A stretch of DNA of 6,076 nt, from contig QIDY01000090.1 in the NCBI GenBank assembly GCA_003228495.1, positions 1 through 6,076 on the forward strand. Reading direction: 5' to 3'. The stretch is from Nitrospirota bacterium (GTDB taxonomy: Bacteria > Nitrospirota > Nitrospiria > Nitrospirales > UBA8639). A program made the translations under genes and the position numbers. The first letter of the stretch is position 1. Every line of letters starts with the position of its first letter. The notes under the pieces were generated by a model that saw nothing but the letters and a program-made list of their open reading frames with translations, did not search any database and was not told where the DNA came from. This document shows, piece by piece, positions 1 to 5,867 of this stretch.

Positions 1-374
1 TCATCCAGTGCGATCGTATAGCCTTGCTGTGCAAGCGAGGTCAAGGCTTCGAGGACTTGAGGAGTAGGTTCCACATTTTCAAGAATTTCCAAGACCACAC
101 GATCCTTTGGAAGGGCTTCACAATGATGTTCTAAAAGAAATTGTTTTGGGATATTGAGGAAAGCCAAGTGGGAGCCCACGACATGTTCAAGCCCAATATC
201 CAAATATGTATTGAGGAGGACAGTTGCCGTGGCCACATCTTCGTCAGTAAAGACGGCTTGTCCCAGTTCGCAATTCCGATACAGCACTTCATAGCCAACC
301 GTCTTCATATTGGGACCGAGAATGGGTTGTCGACCGACAAACACATCTCCGTATTTTGCGAGCGTAGAATTCAT
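1..374 (-). CDS. EAL-HDOD signalling protein (YuxH/CdgJ type), N-terminal part only
   Basis: The first 124 residues of a minus-strand gene are visible; the rest lies beyond the left edge. The sequence opens with VFVGRQPILGPN and GYEVLYRN, the characteristic start of proteins that join a divergent EAL domain to a C-terminal HDOD domain. Visible EAL landmarks are EVL in place of EAL (residues 29-31), LNIP with the metal-binding Asn (73-76), LEILE in place of LEITE (95-99), and ALD (122-124), where the DDFG loop begins. The glutamates and Asn seen so far are kept, so c-di-GMP binding or hydrolysis cannot be excluded, although many family members are catalytically degenerate. The ATG at 374 is the first start after an in-frame TGA eight codons upstream; no clear Shine-Dalgarno precedes it. 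The HDOD gene ends 65 bp upstream on the same strand, suggesting one operon. The HDOD half is expected from the family but not seen. Confidence 0.9.
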   Translation of the reverse strand, partial: MNSTLAKYGDVFVGRQPILGPNMKTVGYEVLYRNCELGQAVFTDEDVATATVLLNTYLDIGLEHVVGSHLAFLNIPKQFLLEHHCEALPKDRVVLEILENVEPTPQVLEALTSLAQQGYTIALD

Positions 375-439
375 CCGGCTGAAAATTTTAGGAGGTCATA
401 ATAATGCCACGATTTTTATTTCTCACTTCTTTTTAAAGA

Positions 440-1300
440 TCAGGCGACTTTGGATTGGGCTTCGTCCATGAGATCCAACATTGGGGAAAGTTGTTTGCCG
501 GCTTCCAGCATGCACATTTGGATGGCCTCTTCATCCAGACCAATGAGTGTCCATGATTCCGTGGCAACCAGGGTTTTCCAATTTCCCTGGGCATTTGGCG
601 ATTGGAAACCTTCTGTCAGTGCACTTGCGATGTTGAGTAATGCGGCCTCGAATTGATAGTCGAGTGTTTCGCCTGGGTTGTTTTGATGACGAATCGCTTC
701 CCCTAAATTCTTAGGTAATTGCCACTTGTCAACGAGAGCCTTTCCAACTTGAGTGTAATCGAACCCAATCAATTTTTGCTCAGTCCTATGAATCACTTCT
801 CCGGTGTTGGCTGAAATTCGTATGGCTTCTTCCGCTTGTTCCGGGAGGTATTGGTACAATAGAAGATGGCCAATATCCCGGAGCAATCCTTCCACGAACA
901 TACGTTCGCTATCCACAAGGAAGCACTTTCTTGCCAATTCTCGTGCCGCCAACCCACTAAAGAAACTATTGGCCCAAAAGATATTCATATTCATGACTTG
1001 TGGGGATAGACCGGAAAACGCTTTTGTCACGGATACAGCCAAAACCAAATTATGTAATGGTTGCATTCCCAATATTCCAACGGCTCGGGAAATGGTTTCC
1101 ACTTTTCGTGGCATGGCATAAAAGGCACTATTCACAAGTTTCAGAACAACGGCGGTCATGCCGGGGTCGATGCTGATGGCTCGTGAGAGGTCAGCCATTG
1201 TGGACTCCGGATTGTCGATGACTTTTTTGACTTGCAAATAGACTTGGGGCAATAAAACCAGTGAAGAGCAATTTTCTACTAATTCTTCAGCGCTTTTCAT
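440..1300 (-). CDS. Stand-alone HDOD domain protein
   Basis: A 286-residue cytoplasmic protein made almost wholly of one HDOD domain, a non-catalytic relative of HD phosphohydrolases found in bacterial signalling. Family landmarks appear in order: LPQV (17-20), SIDPGMTAVVLKLVNSAFY (43-61), VGILGMQPL (74-82), FWANS (108-112), GLLRDIGHLLLY (138-149) and RHQ (204-206). In the position of the HD motif the His is replaced by Arg (RDIGH), so metal-dependent phosphohydrolase activity is unlikely, as is usual for HDOD. An additional helical tail follows from about residue 215. The ATG at 1300 has a good Shine-Dalgarno, AAGAAGG at 1313-1307, with a 6-nt spacer. The EAL-HDOD gene follows 65 bp downstream on the same strand and is probably co-transcribed, so the pair may act together in c-di-GMP, motility or surface-behaviour control. 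That role is inference from related proteins. Confidence 0.93.
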   Translation of the reverse strand: MKSAEELVENCSSLVLLPQVYLQVKKVIDNPESTMADLSRAISIDPGMTAVVLKLVNSAFYAMPRKVETISRAVGILGMQPLHNLVLAVSVTKAFSGLSPQVMNMNIFWANSFFSGLAARELARKCFLVDSERMFVEGLLRDIGHLLLYQYLPEQAEEAIRISANTGEVIHRTEQKLIGFDYTQVGKALVDKWQLPKNLGEAIRHQNNPGETLDYQFEAALLNIASALTEGFQSPNAQGNWKTLVATESWTLIGLDEEAIQMCMLEAGKQLSPMLDLMDEAQSKVA

Positions 1301-1441
1301 AGGTAGCCTTCTTGGGAAAAAGGGGAGAGAATGGCATTTTCCTTGTTGTGTTTCTGTTCTTTTCGGTCAATTGTTGTTCGATCTTGACTGGAGGAAGGGT
1401 GTGTGTATGAAAATAAGTAAATTTACCTAAATTTTGAATGC

Positions 1442-1477
1442 TTGAGGTCGGATTTTATTGGTTGCTACCAACCTCAA
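1442..1477. other. Hairpin between the DUF3422 and HDOD genes
   Basis: TTGAGG (1442-1447) pairs with CCTCAA (1472-1477). Inside lies a second short stem that can pair in two registers: TTGGT/ACCAA (1458-1462 with 1467-1471) or GGTTG/CAACC (1460-1464 with 1469-1473). The structure starts about 18 nt after the stop codon of the DUF3422 gene and lies in the leader side of the HDOD gene. No T-run follows on either strand, so it is not a standard intrinsic terminator. It could be a rho-type 3' end or an operator. I found no convincing sigma70 promoter in the rest of the 195-bp gap (1301-1495). Confidence 0.3.
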
Positions 1478-1495
1478 ACGGTAGGAAGCGAAAGC

Positions 1496-2893
1496 TTAAT
1501 GCTGGGTTGGGGAATCAGAATCGGTATTGATGTTTGACCGAGAATGGGTTTGGTGAATGCGCTTTTTCCCCCAGGTAATGATCCCGAAGGAGAGTACAAG
1601 GGCAATGGGAACAAAGATCCCTGATGCAAGGATATGGTTGGGCAGCCACCCTAAGTCATGGAGAGCCTGGAAGAGATAATGGGCTAAGCCACTGAGATAA
1701 TAGGCGATGACGATAACTGATAATCCTTCAACGGTTTGTTGCAGAATGGCTTGGCTTTTTGTGGTTTGATCGACGCTGGCTAGAAGTTTCGTGTTTTGAT
1801 CTTGGAGGAGGAGATTTTGCTCTTGCCGTGCCAGTTCAACCTGAGTTCGAAGAACCGCAATCGTTCCTTCAAAATCTTGTTCAAGGGCATGAATTCTGGT
1901 TAAGAGTTGTTGGTAGCCATCAGCTACTCCGGTGATTTTCCACCGAATGTAATCCGTAATTGTTCGACCAAATGGAAGCGCCTGTTCCTGTAAGACTTGG
2001 AGATTGTTTTGGACGATACTGTCATAGGGGACGGAAGCCGAAAGTCGATATCGCATGGAATCGGCTAAGCGGCCGACTTCCAGAAAATCTTGGGTGAGCC
2101 CTTCCAGCCATTGTTGGAGGGTGGGATGAGTCGCTCCTTTGAGTTGCTTCGTGATGAGACTGCGCTGATACAGATGGCGTTGTTCGTACACTTGTACCTG
2201 ATCGACCGATCGGGAAAAGGCTTGGTAGGGCAAAAGAATCAGATGGGTGTAATTTTCAAGCGTAATGAGAATGTCAATAAGTCGAGGGAGTTTTGGAAGG
2301 AGTCGGTCTGAATCCGGCGACCAAATGAGATAGCGTTCCCGACTATGTTCATCCGGAGTAAAACTGGTGGCCACAGAAATATCCTCCCCCAACACGGTGC
2401 TGGCATACATTTGTGGCCCCGGTAAGATCGTGGCTAAATCCTCCTGATCATAGGTTTGTGATGGTGTGACGAGAAGGTCTAACGCATTCACGGCTAATCC
2501 TAATGGTGAAAAAGGAAATACATAGCCTGGAAAGGTCAATGGACCAAAGCCGAGTGGTTGGGTAGGGTCATGGGGGATGTGCCAAATCTGATAACTATAG
2601 TATTCGGTGTGGGCTTCCCATCTGGCGATCAATCGGTCTCCGTTGGGCGCGGTGGTAACGCCGAATCCCGCTTTATCTTCAAGGACGGACTGTGCTGGTT
2701 CAATCCCTAAGCAGATGAGGAGTTGCTGAAACTCTTTACGACTTTGCGGGCGTTCGATGGACGGATTGGCCATCCGGTGGGCGGTGTGATGGATGTGTGC
2801 GGGTGTGCTTAGCCACCCTTCAAGATACTTTTCTTGGGCCTTGTGGAGTTGACGAAGGATACCTTTCCCTGGCGATGGGGGTTTGAGACTCAT
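1496..2893 (-). CDS. DUF3422 family membrane protein
   Basis: A 465-residue protein that I assign to DUF3422, whose function is unknown. Evidence is the RWEAHTEYYSY motif (91-101), corresponding to the family's RWERHTEF motif, a hydrophilic body, a helical and probably coiled-coil stretch (about 325-385), and the C-terminal block TVEGLSVIVIAYYLSGLAHY (387-406). That block opens the first of two membrane segments (about 387-410 and 420-441), with a basic GKKRIHQ tail after the second. This suggests a large cytoplasmic domain anchored in the inner membrane by a C-terminal hairpin. The N-terminal signature NE.HARP of the family is degenerate here (ANPSIERP, 42-49). The ATG at 2893 has no good Shine-Dalgarno. 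The next Met (41) would cut into the ERP motif, so the longer form is preferred. Length is slightly above the usual 420-450. The gene stands alone between two gaps of about 195 and 357 bp. Confidence 0.85.
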   Translation of the reverse strand: MSLKPPSPGKGILRQLHKAQEKYLEGWLSTPAHIHHTAHRMANPSIERPQSRKEFQQLLICLGIEPAQSVLEDKAGFGVTTAPNGDRLIARWEAHTEYYSYQIWHIPHDPTQPLGFGPLTFPGYVFPFSPLGLAVNALDLLVTPSQTYDQEDLATILPGPQMYASTVLGEDISVATSFTPDEHSRERYLIWSPDSDRLLPKLPRLIDILITLENYTHLILLPYQAFSRSVDQVQVYEQRHLYQRSLITKQLKGATHPTLQQWLEGLTQDFLEVGRLADSMRYRLSASVPYDSIVQNNLQVLQEQALPFGRTITDYIRWKITGVADGYQQLLTRIHALEQDFEGTIAVLRTQVELARQEQNLLLQDQNTKLLASVDQTTKSQAILQQTVEGLSVIVIAYYLSGLAHYLFQALHDLGWLPNHILASGIFVPIALVLSFGIITWGKKRIHQTHSRSNINTDSDSPTQH

Positions 2894-3057
2894 CGTAATG
2901 ATGGGAATGATAGAAGGATGCGCATTCTCTTTTGTATGAGTGTTATCAATTCAGTTTCTACCGTAAATGAGGGTAAGGCTGCAAGAGGGATCATAATTGT
3001 TAGGGGAAGAGGGTTGGTATGGACGTTCCTATTTGAAGACGTGAGCGTTGCGTTAGA

Positions 3058-3179
3058 GGGAATGCTGAAAAAAGCCGCCAGCGGCGTTCTCGCCCTTTTG
3101 CCGTGCTCACGTACTGCATGTACGTTCCGCGCGTCAAAAAGGCTGCGGCCTTGCTGGGCGGACTTTTTTGACCATTCCC
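3058..3179. repeat. 122-nt imperfect palindrome, likely dispersed intergenic repeat and bidirectional terminator
   Basis: The element folds on itself almost end to end. GGGAATG (3058-3064) pairs with CATTCCC (3173-3179), AAAAAAG (3068-3074) with CTTTTTT (3163-3169), CCGCC (3075-3079) with GGCGG (3157-3161), and AGC (3080-3082) with GCT (3153-3155). At the apex ACGTAC (3109-3114) pairs with GTACGT (3120-3125) around a TGCAT loop. The arms between are imperfect but similar (CGCCCTTTTG against CAAAAAGGCTGCG). It is much richer in GC than its surroundings. The A-run and T-run on the outer arms give each strand a GC stem followed by a U-run, so it could end the transcript of the hydrolase gene 71 bp upstream on the minus strand and also stop plus-strand transcription. 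The sequence resembles a repeat I remember from Nitrospira genomes. The copy number here cannot be judged. Confidence 0.75.
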
Positions 3180-3250
3180 CTTGGCTGCTGACATCGGTTG
3201 TACTTTGGGCATTTATGTGGCTATGGGAGAGAAATATTCAACAGGCCGCG

Positions 3251-4336
3251 TTAGGTGTTCATCTGATGGTGCTGAATCCAGTCTAAGATTCGATTTTCGG
3301 CCCAAAATTGATCTTCTTTTGGCTGGTGACGTTGGAAAAACCCACAATGGCCCCCATGTGTTGGGGCAAGCAATTGGATGAAGGGGTTCTCATGGAGTGT
3401 GGAATCGTCAAAGATGTTATAGGGAATAAAGGGGTCATCTTGTGCCGTGATAATGAGGGTTGGAATGTTGATAGTGCTCAGCACATTTTGAGCTGCGCTC
3501 TTGGCGTAATAGTCTTTTGCATCATGGTAGCCCCCGTCGGGGGCGGTGTATATGTCGTCGAATTCCCACATGGTCTGTATATTTTGAAGATGGGAGAGAT
3601 CCCATTTCCCTGGATAGAGTTGAGCTTTTCGCTGTAATTTGGCTTTTAAGCTCCGTAAAAAATATCGATGATAGATCCAATTAGATGGCCGTTGCAGTGC
3701 ACGTACGCAAGAGGCTGGCTGGATGTTGGGACAGACTGCTGCTACTCCCCGAAGTGAAGGCAAGGATATCCGCATTTCTCCCGCTAACTTGAGAGTGAGA
3801 TTGCCTCCCATGGAAAAGCCTATGAGCCAGATGTTGCGACATGCATCTTGGACAGTGATTTCTTGAATAATCTTGGCATAATCCTGGCTTAAGCCATTGT
3901 GATACAGCGTGGGGGTGAGATGTTCCGATCCTCCACAATTGCGTTGATTGATGCGGATGCAGTTCCACCCCCTGACCCACATTTTGTAAGCCAACCCAAT
4001 CATGTAATGAGATTCCGCACAGCCCTCTAGCCCATGAACAATCAAGACTGTGGGTTTGTTAATAGGCGAGGGTTGCCAGTGGCATCTGGTGAGCAGCCCT
4101 GTTTCAGGAGTGATTTGGAAAATTCGGTATTGGGTGGGCATGCCAGTTGGCGACATCCCGCGCGGCCAATAACGCGGAATAAGGGTCATCCGATGAGGGC
4201 CTCTGAACAAACGATGAGGACAAAATGGAGTAAAATTCAAAATGTGTGAGTCACGTACTAGTTGTGAAAAAGTGACGTGTCTGGGTATTGCTTGCTCTTG
4301 TGATGAAGGGGATACCAAAAAAGAACGGCACAACAC
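3251..4336 (-). CDS. YheT-like alpha/beta hydrolase (COG0429 family)
   Basis: A hydrolase of the YheT/ABHD1-3 type; members are esterase-like, with uncertain natural substrates. Evident motifs are HGLEG (101-105, oxyanion region), GFSMGGN (173-179, nucleophile Ser175), AYPG-like LYPG (240-243), EFDD (258-261), DYY (275-277), QDDPF (299-303, acid residue) and HGGHCGF (327-333, catalytic His, probably His330). The catalytic triad thus appears complete. There is no signal peptide. The N-terminal FTPF...HRMTLIPR stretch (35-55) matches the conserved F.P...H.QT..PR start of E. coli YheT, so the protein must begin at or before residue 33. The longest start is GTG at 4336. TTG at 4318 or 4240 is also possible, and none has a clear Shine-Dalgarno. 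An in-frame TGA lies seven codons above the GTG. About 34 residues precede FTPF in the long form, against about 17 in E. coli. Confidence 0.9.
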   Translation of the reverse strand: MLCRSFLVSPSSQEQAIPRHVTFSQLVRDSHILNFTPFCPHRLFRGPHRMTLIPRYWPRGMSPTGMPTQYRIFQITPETGLLTRCHWQPSPINKPTVLIVHGLEGCAESHYMIGLAYKMWVRGWNCIRINQRNCGGSEHLTPTLYHNGLSQDYAKIIQEITVQDACRNIWLIGFSMGGNLTLKLAGEMRISLPSLRGVAAVCPNIQPASCVRALQRPSNWIYHRYFLRSLKAKLQRKAQLYPGKWDLSHLQNIQTMWEFDDIYTAPDGGYHDAKDYYAKSAAQNVLSTINIPTLIITAQDDPFIPYNIFDDSTLHENPFIQLLAPTHGGHCGFFQRHQPKEDQFWAENRILDWIQHHQMNT

Positions 4337-4530
4337 AAGGCGTTGAACGTAGGTTCACACAAACGTATCGGAAAGGAATCGCCCGCTAAACGAGTCTTCG
4401 ATAGACACTCATTGACAGGTTGTCCATCATTTCGGTACAGGAGCCAATAGAAAACTTTTTTTGCAATGCGCTGGGGAATACTGAGAAAAATTTCCAATCT
4501 GTTCTTAAGGCTGAGGATTAGGAATGTGTT
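4337..4530. other. Divergent intergenic region
   Basis: This 194-bp gap separates the minus-strand hydrolase from the plus-strand cytochrome c and should hold promoters for both. On the plus strand there is one plausible promoter, listed separately. On the minus strand I see no good -35/-10 pair. A 79-codon minus frame crosses this gap and overlaps the hydrolase N-terminus, but it starts with TTG, has no Shine-Dalgarno and matches no family I know, so I do not call it. Confidence 0.4.
4412..4441 (+). promoter_or_regulatory. Possible sigma70 promoter for cytochrome c
   Basis: A perfect TTGACA (4412-4417) is followed after 18 nt by TACAGG (4436-4441), a weak -10 with three of six consensus positions. 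It would give a leader of about 80 nt before the cytochrome ATG at 4531. The weak -10 keeps confidence low. Confidence 0.3.
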
Positions 4531-5073
4531 ATGAAAAAATCGAAACGGTCTAAGCCTTCTGGCGGGCGGGAAAGTTTTTTGATTTTCATGGTGGCGGGTT
4601 GTGGGATTCTGGCTACATTGTCGTTAAATACATTTACAAAGCCTGTTTCTCCCCCGGAGGAAACTTTAGTTATGCCGAAGGTTGAGCAGGCCAAAAACAA
4701 CGTGTCCCTAAAGAGGGACAAACCTCTAGCCTTGACGGATGTGCCTTTGGCAACCGGCCATGAACCGCTTGATAGACTCTTCATCCAATCAGGGTGTGCG
4801 GTCTGTCATACTATTCCAGGAATTCCCCCTGCTAAAGGGCGAGAAGGACCTAAATTGGTCTTAGGAACGAATGGGCCCATACGAATGGCCGATCCGAATT
4901 ATCAGGGGTCTGCGGAAAGCGTTCGTGAATATATTCAGGAATCCATCCTGAATCCAGGAGTCTATGTGGTCCCCGGTTATTCGGATCGGGTCATGCCTCG
5001 ATGGTATGGGAAACGGCTGAATGCAAAATCATTGAATCGTATTGCCACGTATTTGGAACAATTGGAAGAGTGA
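4531..5073 (+). CDS. Membrane-anchored monohaem c-type cytochrome
   Basis: A 180-residue electron-transfer protein of the periplasmic face. Basic residues (MKKSKRSK) are followed by one hydrophobic segment (about 16-35), which most likely stays as an N-terminal anchor. A proline- and charge-rich linker (36-80) leads to a single class I-like haem c domain. The haem site is CAVCH (89-93), and the probable axial Met is Met155 in RVMPRWYG. Between them are GREGPKL (103-109) and the REYIQESILNP..YVVPGY block (132-150), typical of small cytochromes I associate with Nitrospira. VAGC (21-24) also fits a lipobox, but strongly hydrophobic residues continue after the Cys, so lipidation is less likely than a plain anchor. 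The ATG at 4531 has AGGA at 4520-4523 with a 7-nt spacer. No oxidase or reductase gene is adjacent, so its redox partner is unknown. It converges on the broken barrel gene, leaving 38 bp between stop codons and no clear terminator. Confidence 0.92.
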   Translation: MKKSKRSKPSGGRESFLIFMVAGCGILATLSLNTFTKPVSPPEETLVMPKVEQAKNNVSLKRDKPLALTDVPLATGHEPLDRLFIQSGCAVCHTIPGIPPAKGREGPKLVLGTNGPIRMADPNYQGSAESVREYIQESILNPGVYVVPGYSDRVMPRWYGKRLNAKSLNRIATYLEQLEE

Positions 5074-5111
5074 ACATGTGGCAAGTTGGAATGTACAGAT
5101 CGAACGCTGTT

Positions 5112-5641
5112 CTAGGTTGGAGGTTGGAAGCGGAATCCGAACAACAAGCCAATATTGAGGTTGTCGCTATTTCTTCGATTGTCAAAATCGAGATCCTGGA
5201 AAGCGAAGATGAGCGTGCTAGCCAGGAAATGGTTCGGCTAATATGAAACGCAGAGGTGGCTCCCAAAAGGGAAATATACCTGGTATCGTCGTCGATCTGC
5301 CCTCGTTCTAAATCAGCATAAACGAAGCCCAATCTTCCATAATGGTATAAGGGAAACTGTTCTCCAAGGGATGTGGTATCGGGCGATTCCCGCGAAGGTA
5401 CTCTGGGTTAAATTTTTCCCGGGTATGATTAAAAGTTGTAGTCCGATAGAAAATGCTGAATCCCACAAAGATCACCTTGAAAATTCATGGTGAAAACCCT
5501 GTCATCGGCGGTATCCGTGAGAAAGCCACTGTCTGTTCGAAATCCCCATGGATTTTCGGCCCAAACTCGAGGACTGCACAACATGAGGAAAATAAAGAGC
5601 GCAACGATGGCTAATAATGTCTTGAGCCATTTATCGATCAT
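5112..5641 (-). pseudogene. Frameshifted outer-membrane beta-barrel protein
   Basis: The gene opens intact: ATG at 5641, Shine-Dalgarno AAGGGAAG at 5658-5651 (9-nt spacer), and a signal peptide of about 28 residues ending VWA, then ENPWGFRTDSGFLTD. Three frame changes follow. Near 5467-5469 (TTT, one T apparently lost) the frame moves to one reading LWDSAFSIGLQL..FAGIARYHIP..VSLIP. At 5328-5330 (GGG, one G apparently gained) it returns to GFVYADLERGQIDDDTRYIS. At 5225-5226 (CC, one C apparently lost) it moves again to LASTLIFAFQDLDFD..NLNIGLLFGFRFQPPT and a TAG at 5112-5114. Rejoined, these give about 176 residues, a mature part of about 148, alternating strands and an aromatic-rich final strand (GLLFGFRF), as in small eight-stranded porin-like barrels. 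As the sequence stands, translation stops at 5429 after 70 residues. It may be a true pseudogene or a sequencing artefact. The exact barrel family is not assigned. Confidence 0.82.
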
Positions 5642-5713
5642 CACTGACGGCTTCCCTTTTTCCGTTGGTGCTGAATTGCAAAGGAATTCCTCGTTGAGCC
5701 AGGAATAGCCTCT

Positions 5714-5740
5714 CTTTGCATCACCTTTGTGATGCTAAAG
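5714..5740. promoter_or_regulatory. Leader hairpin or operator-like inverted repeat
   Basis: GCATCAC (5718-5724) and GTGATGC (5729-5735) form a perfect 7-bp stem with a CTTT loop. CTTT (5714-5717) and AAAG (5737-5740) extend it across a single bulged T. No T-run follows on either strand, so it is not an ordinary terminator. It lies just downstream of the predicted minus-strand transcription start of the barrel gene. It could be a 5' mRNA stem that protects the transcript or a repressor-binding palindrome. Confidence 0.4.
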
Positions 5741-5751
5741 AAACACAACCT

Positions 5752-5779
5752 ATTAAAATACTTCTGGAAGACCTGCCAA
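5752..5779 (-). promoter_or_regulatory. Sigma70-like promoter of the barrel gene
   Basis: Read on the minus strand, TTGGCA (5779-5774, five of six consensus positions) is followed after 16 nt by TTTAAT (5757-5752, five of six). Transcription would start near 5745 and give a leader of about 100 nt containing the hairpin at 5714-5740. It is the best promoter match I saw in the window. Confidence 0.55.
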
Positions 5780-5797
5780 ATACCCCACATCTTTTCT

Positions 5798-5815
5798 GGG
5801 TTGTCGAACCCTTTT
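5798..5815 (+). terminator. Weak terminator-like hairpin
   Basis: GGGTT (5798-5802) and AACCC (5807-5811) enclose a GTCG loop and are followed by TTTT (5812-5815) on the plus strand. The stem is only 5 bp. No plus-strand gene ends nearby; the cytochrome stops 724 bp earlier. It may be chance or may stop plus-strand read-through. Confidence 0.2.
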
Positions 5816-5826
5816 ATTGTTTGTGT

Positions 5827-5852
5827 TCGGGAATGTTTGAGATGTTTCCCGA
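5827..5852 (-). terminator. Stem-loop just after the lipoprotein gene
   Basis: TCGGGAA (5827-5833) pairs perfectly with TTCCCGA (5846-5852) around a 12-nt loop. On the minus strand it begins 15 nt after the lipoprotein stop codon, the usual place for a 3'-end structure. No U-run follows, so intrinsic termination would be weak; it may instead protect the 3' end of the mRNA. Confidence 0.35.
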
Positions 5853-5867
5853 CTATGGTTCTTGCTT

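Noticed and set aside
141..401. Plus-strand open frame of 86 codons
   Set aside because: Antisense shadow of the EAL-HDOD gene, whose minus-strand translation is clearly family-like.
2834..3286. Plus-strand open frame of 150 codons
   Set aside because: It runs antisense to the DUF3422 start and then through the palindromic repeat into the hydrolase 3' end; its protein has no recognisable pattern.
3531..3547. GC-only inverted repeat GCCCCC/GGGGGC
   Set aside because: It falls on Ala-Pro-Asp-Gly-Gly codons inside the hydrolase and is explained by codon choice.
4258..4497. Minus-strand open frame of 79 codons overlapping the hydrolase start
   Set aside because: TTG start, no ribosome binding site, overlap in another frame with the well-supported hydrolase, and no familiar motif.
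5115..5128. Tandem copy of GGTTGGA
   Set aside because: Only two 7-nt units, within the last codons of the barrel pseudogene; too short to treat as a repeat element.
4991..5332. Minus-strand open frame of 113 codons taken as an independent gene
   Set aside because: Only its first part belongs to a real protein (the middle of the broken barrel gene); after about 5226 it is out of frame, and it runs antisense into the cytochrome gene.
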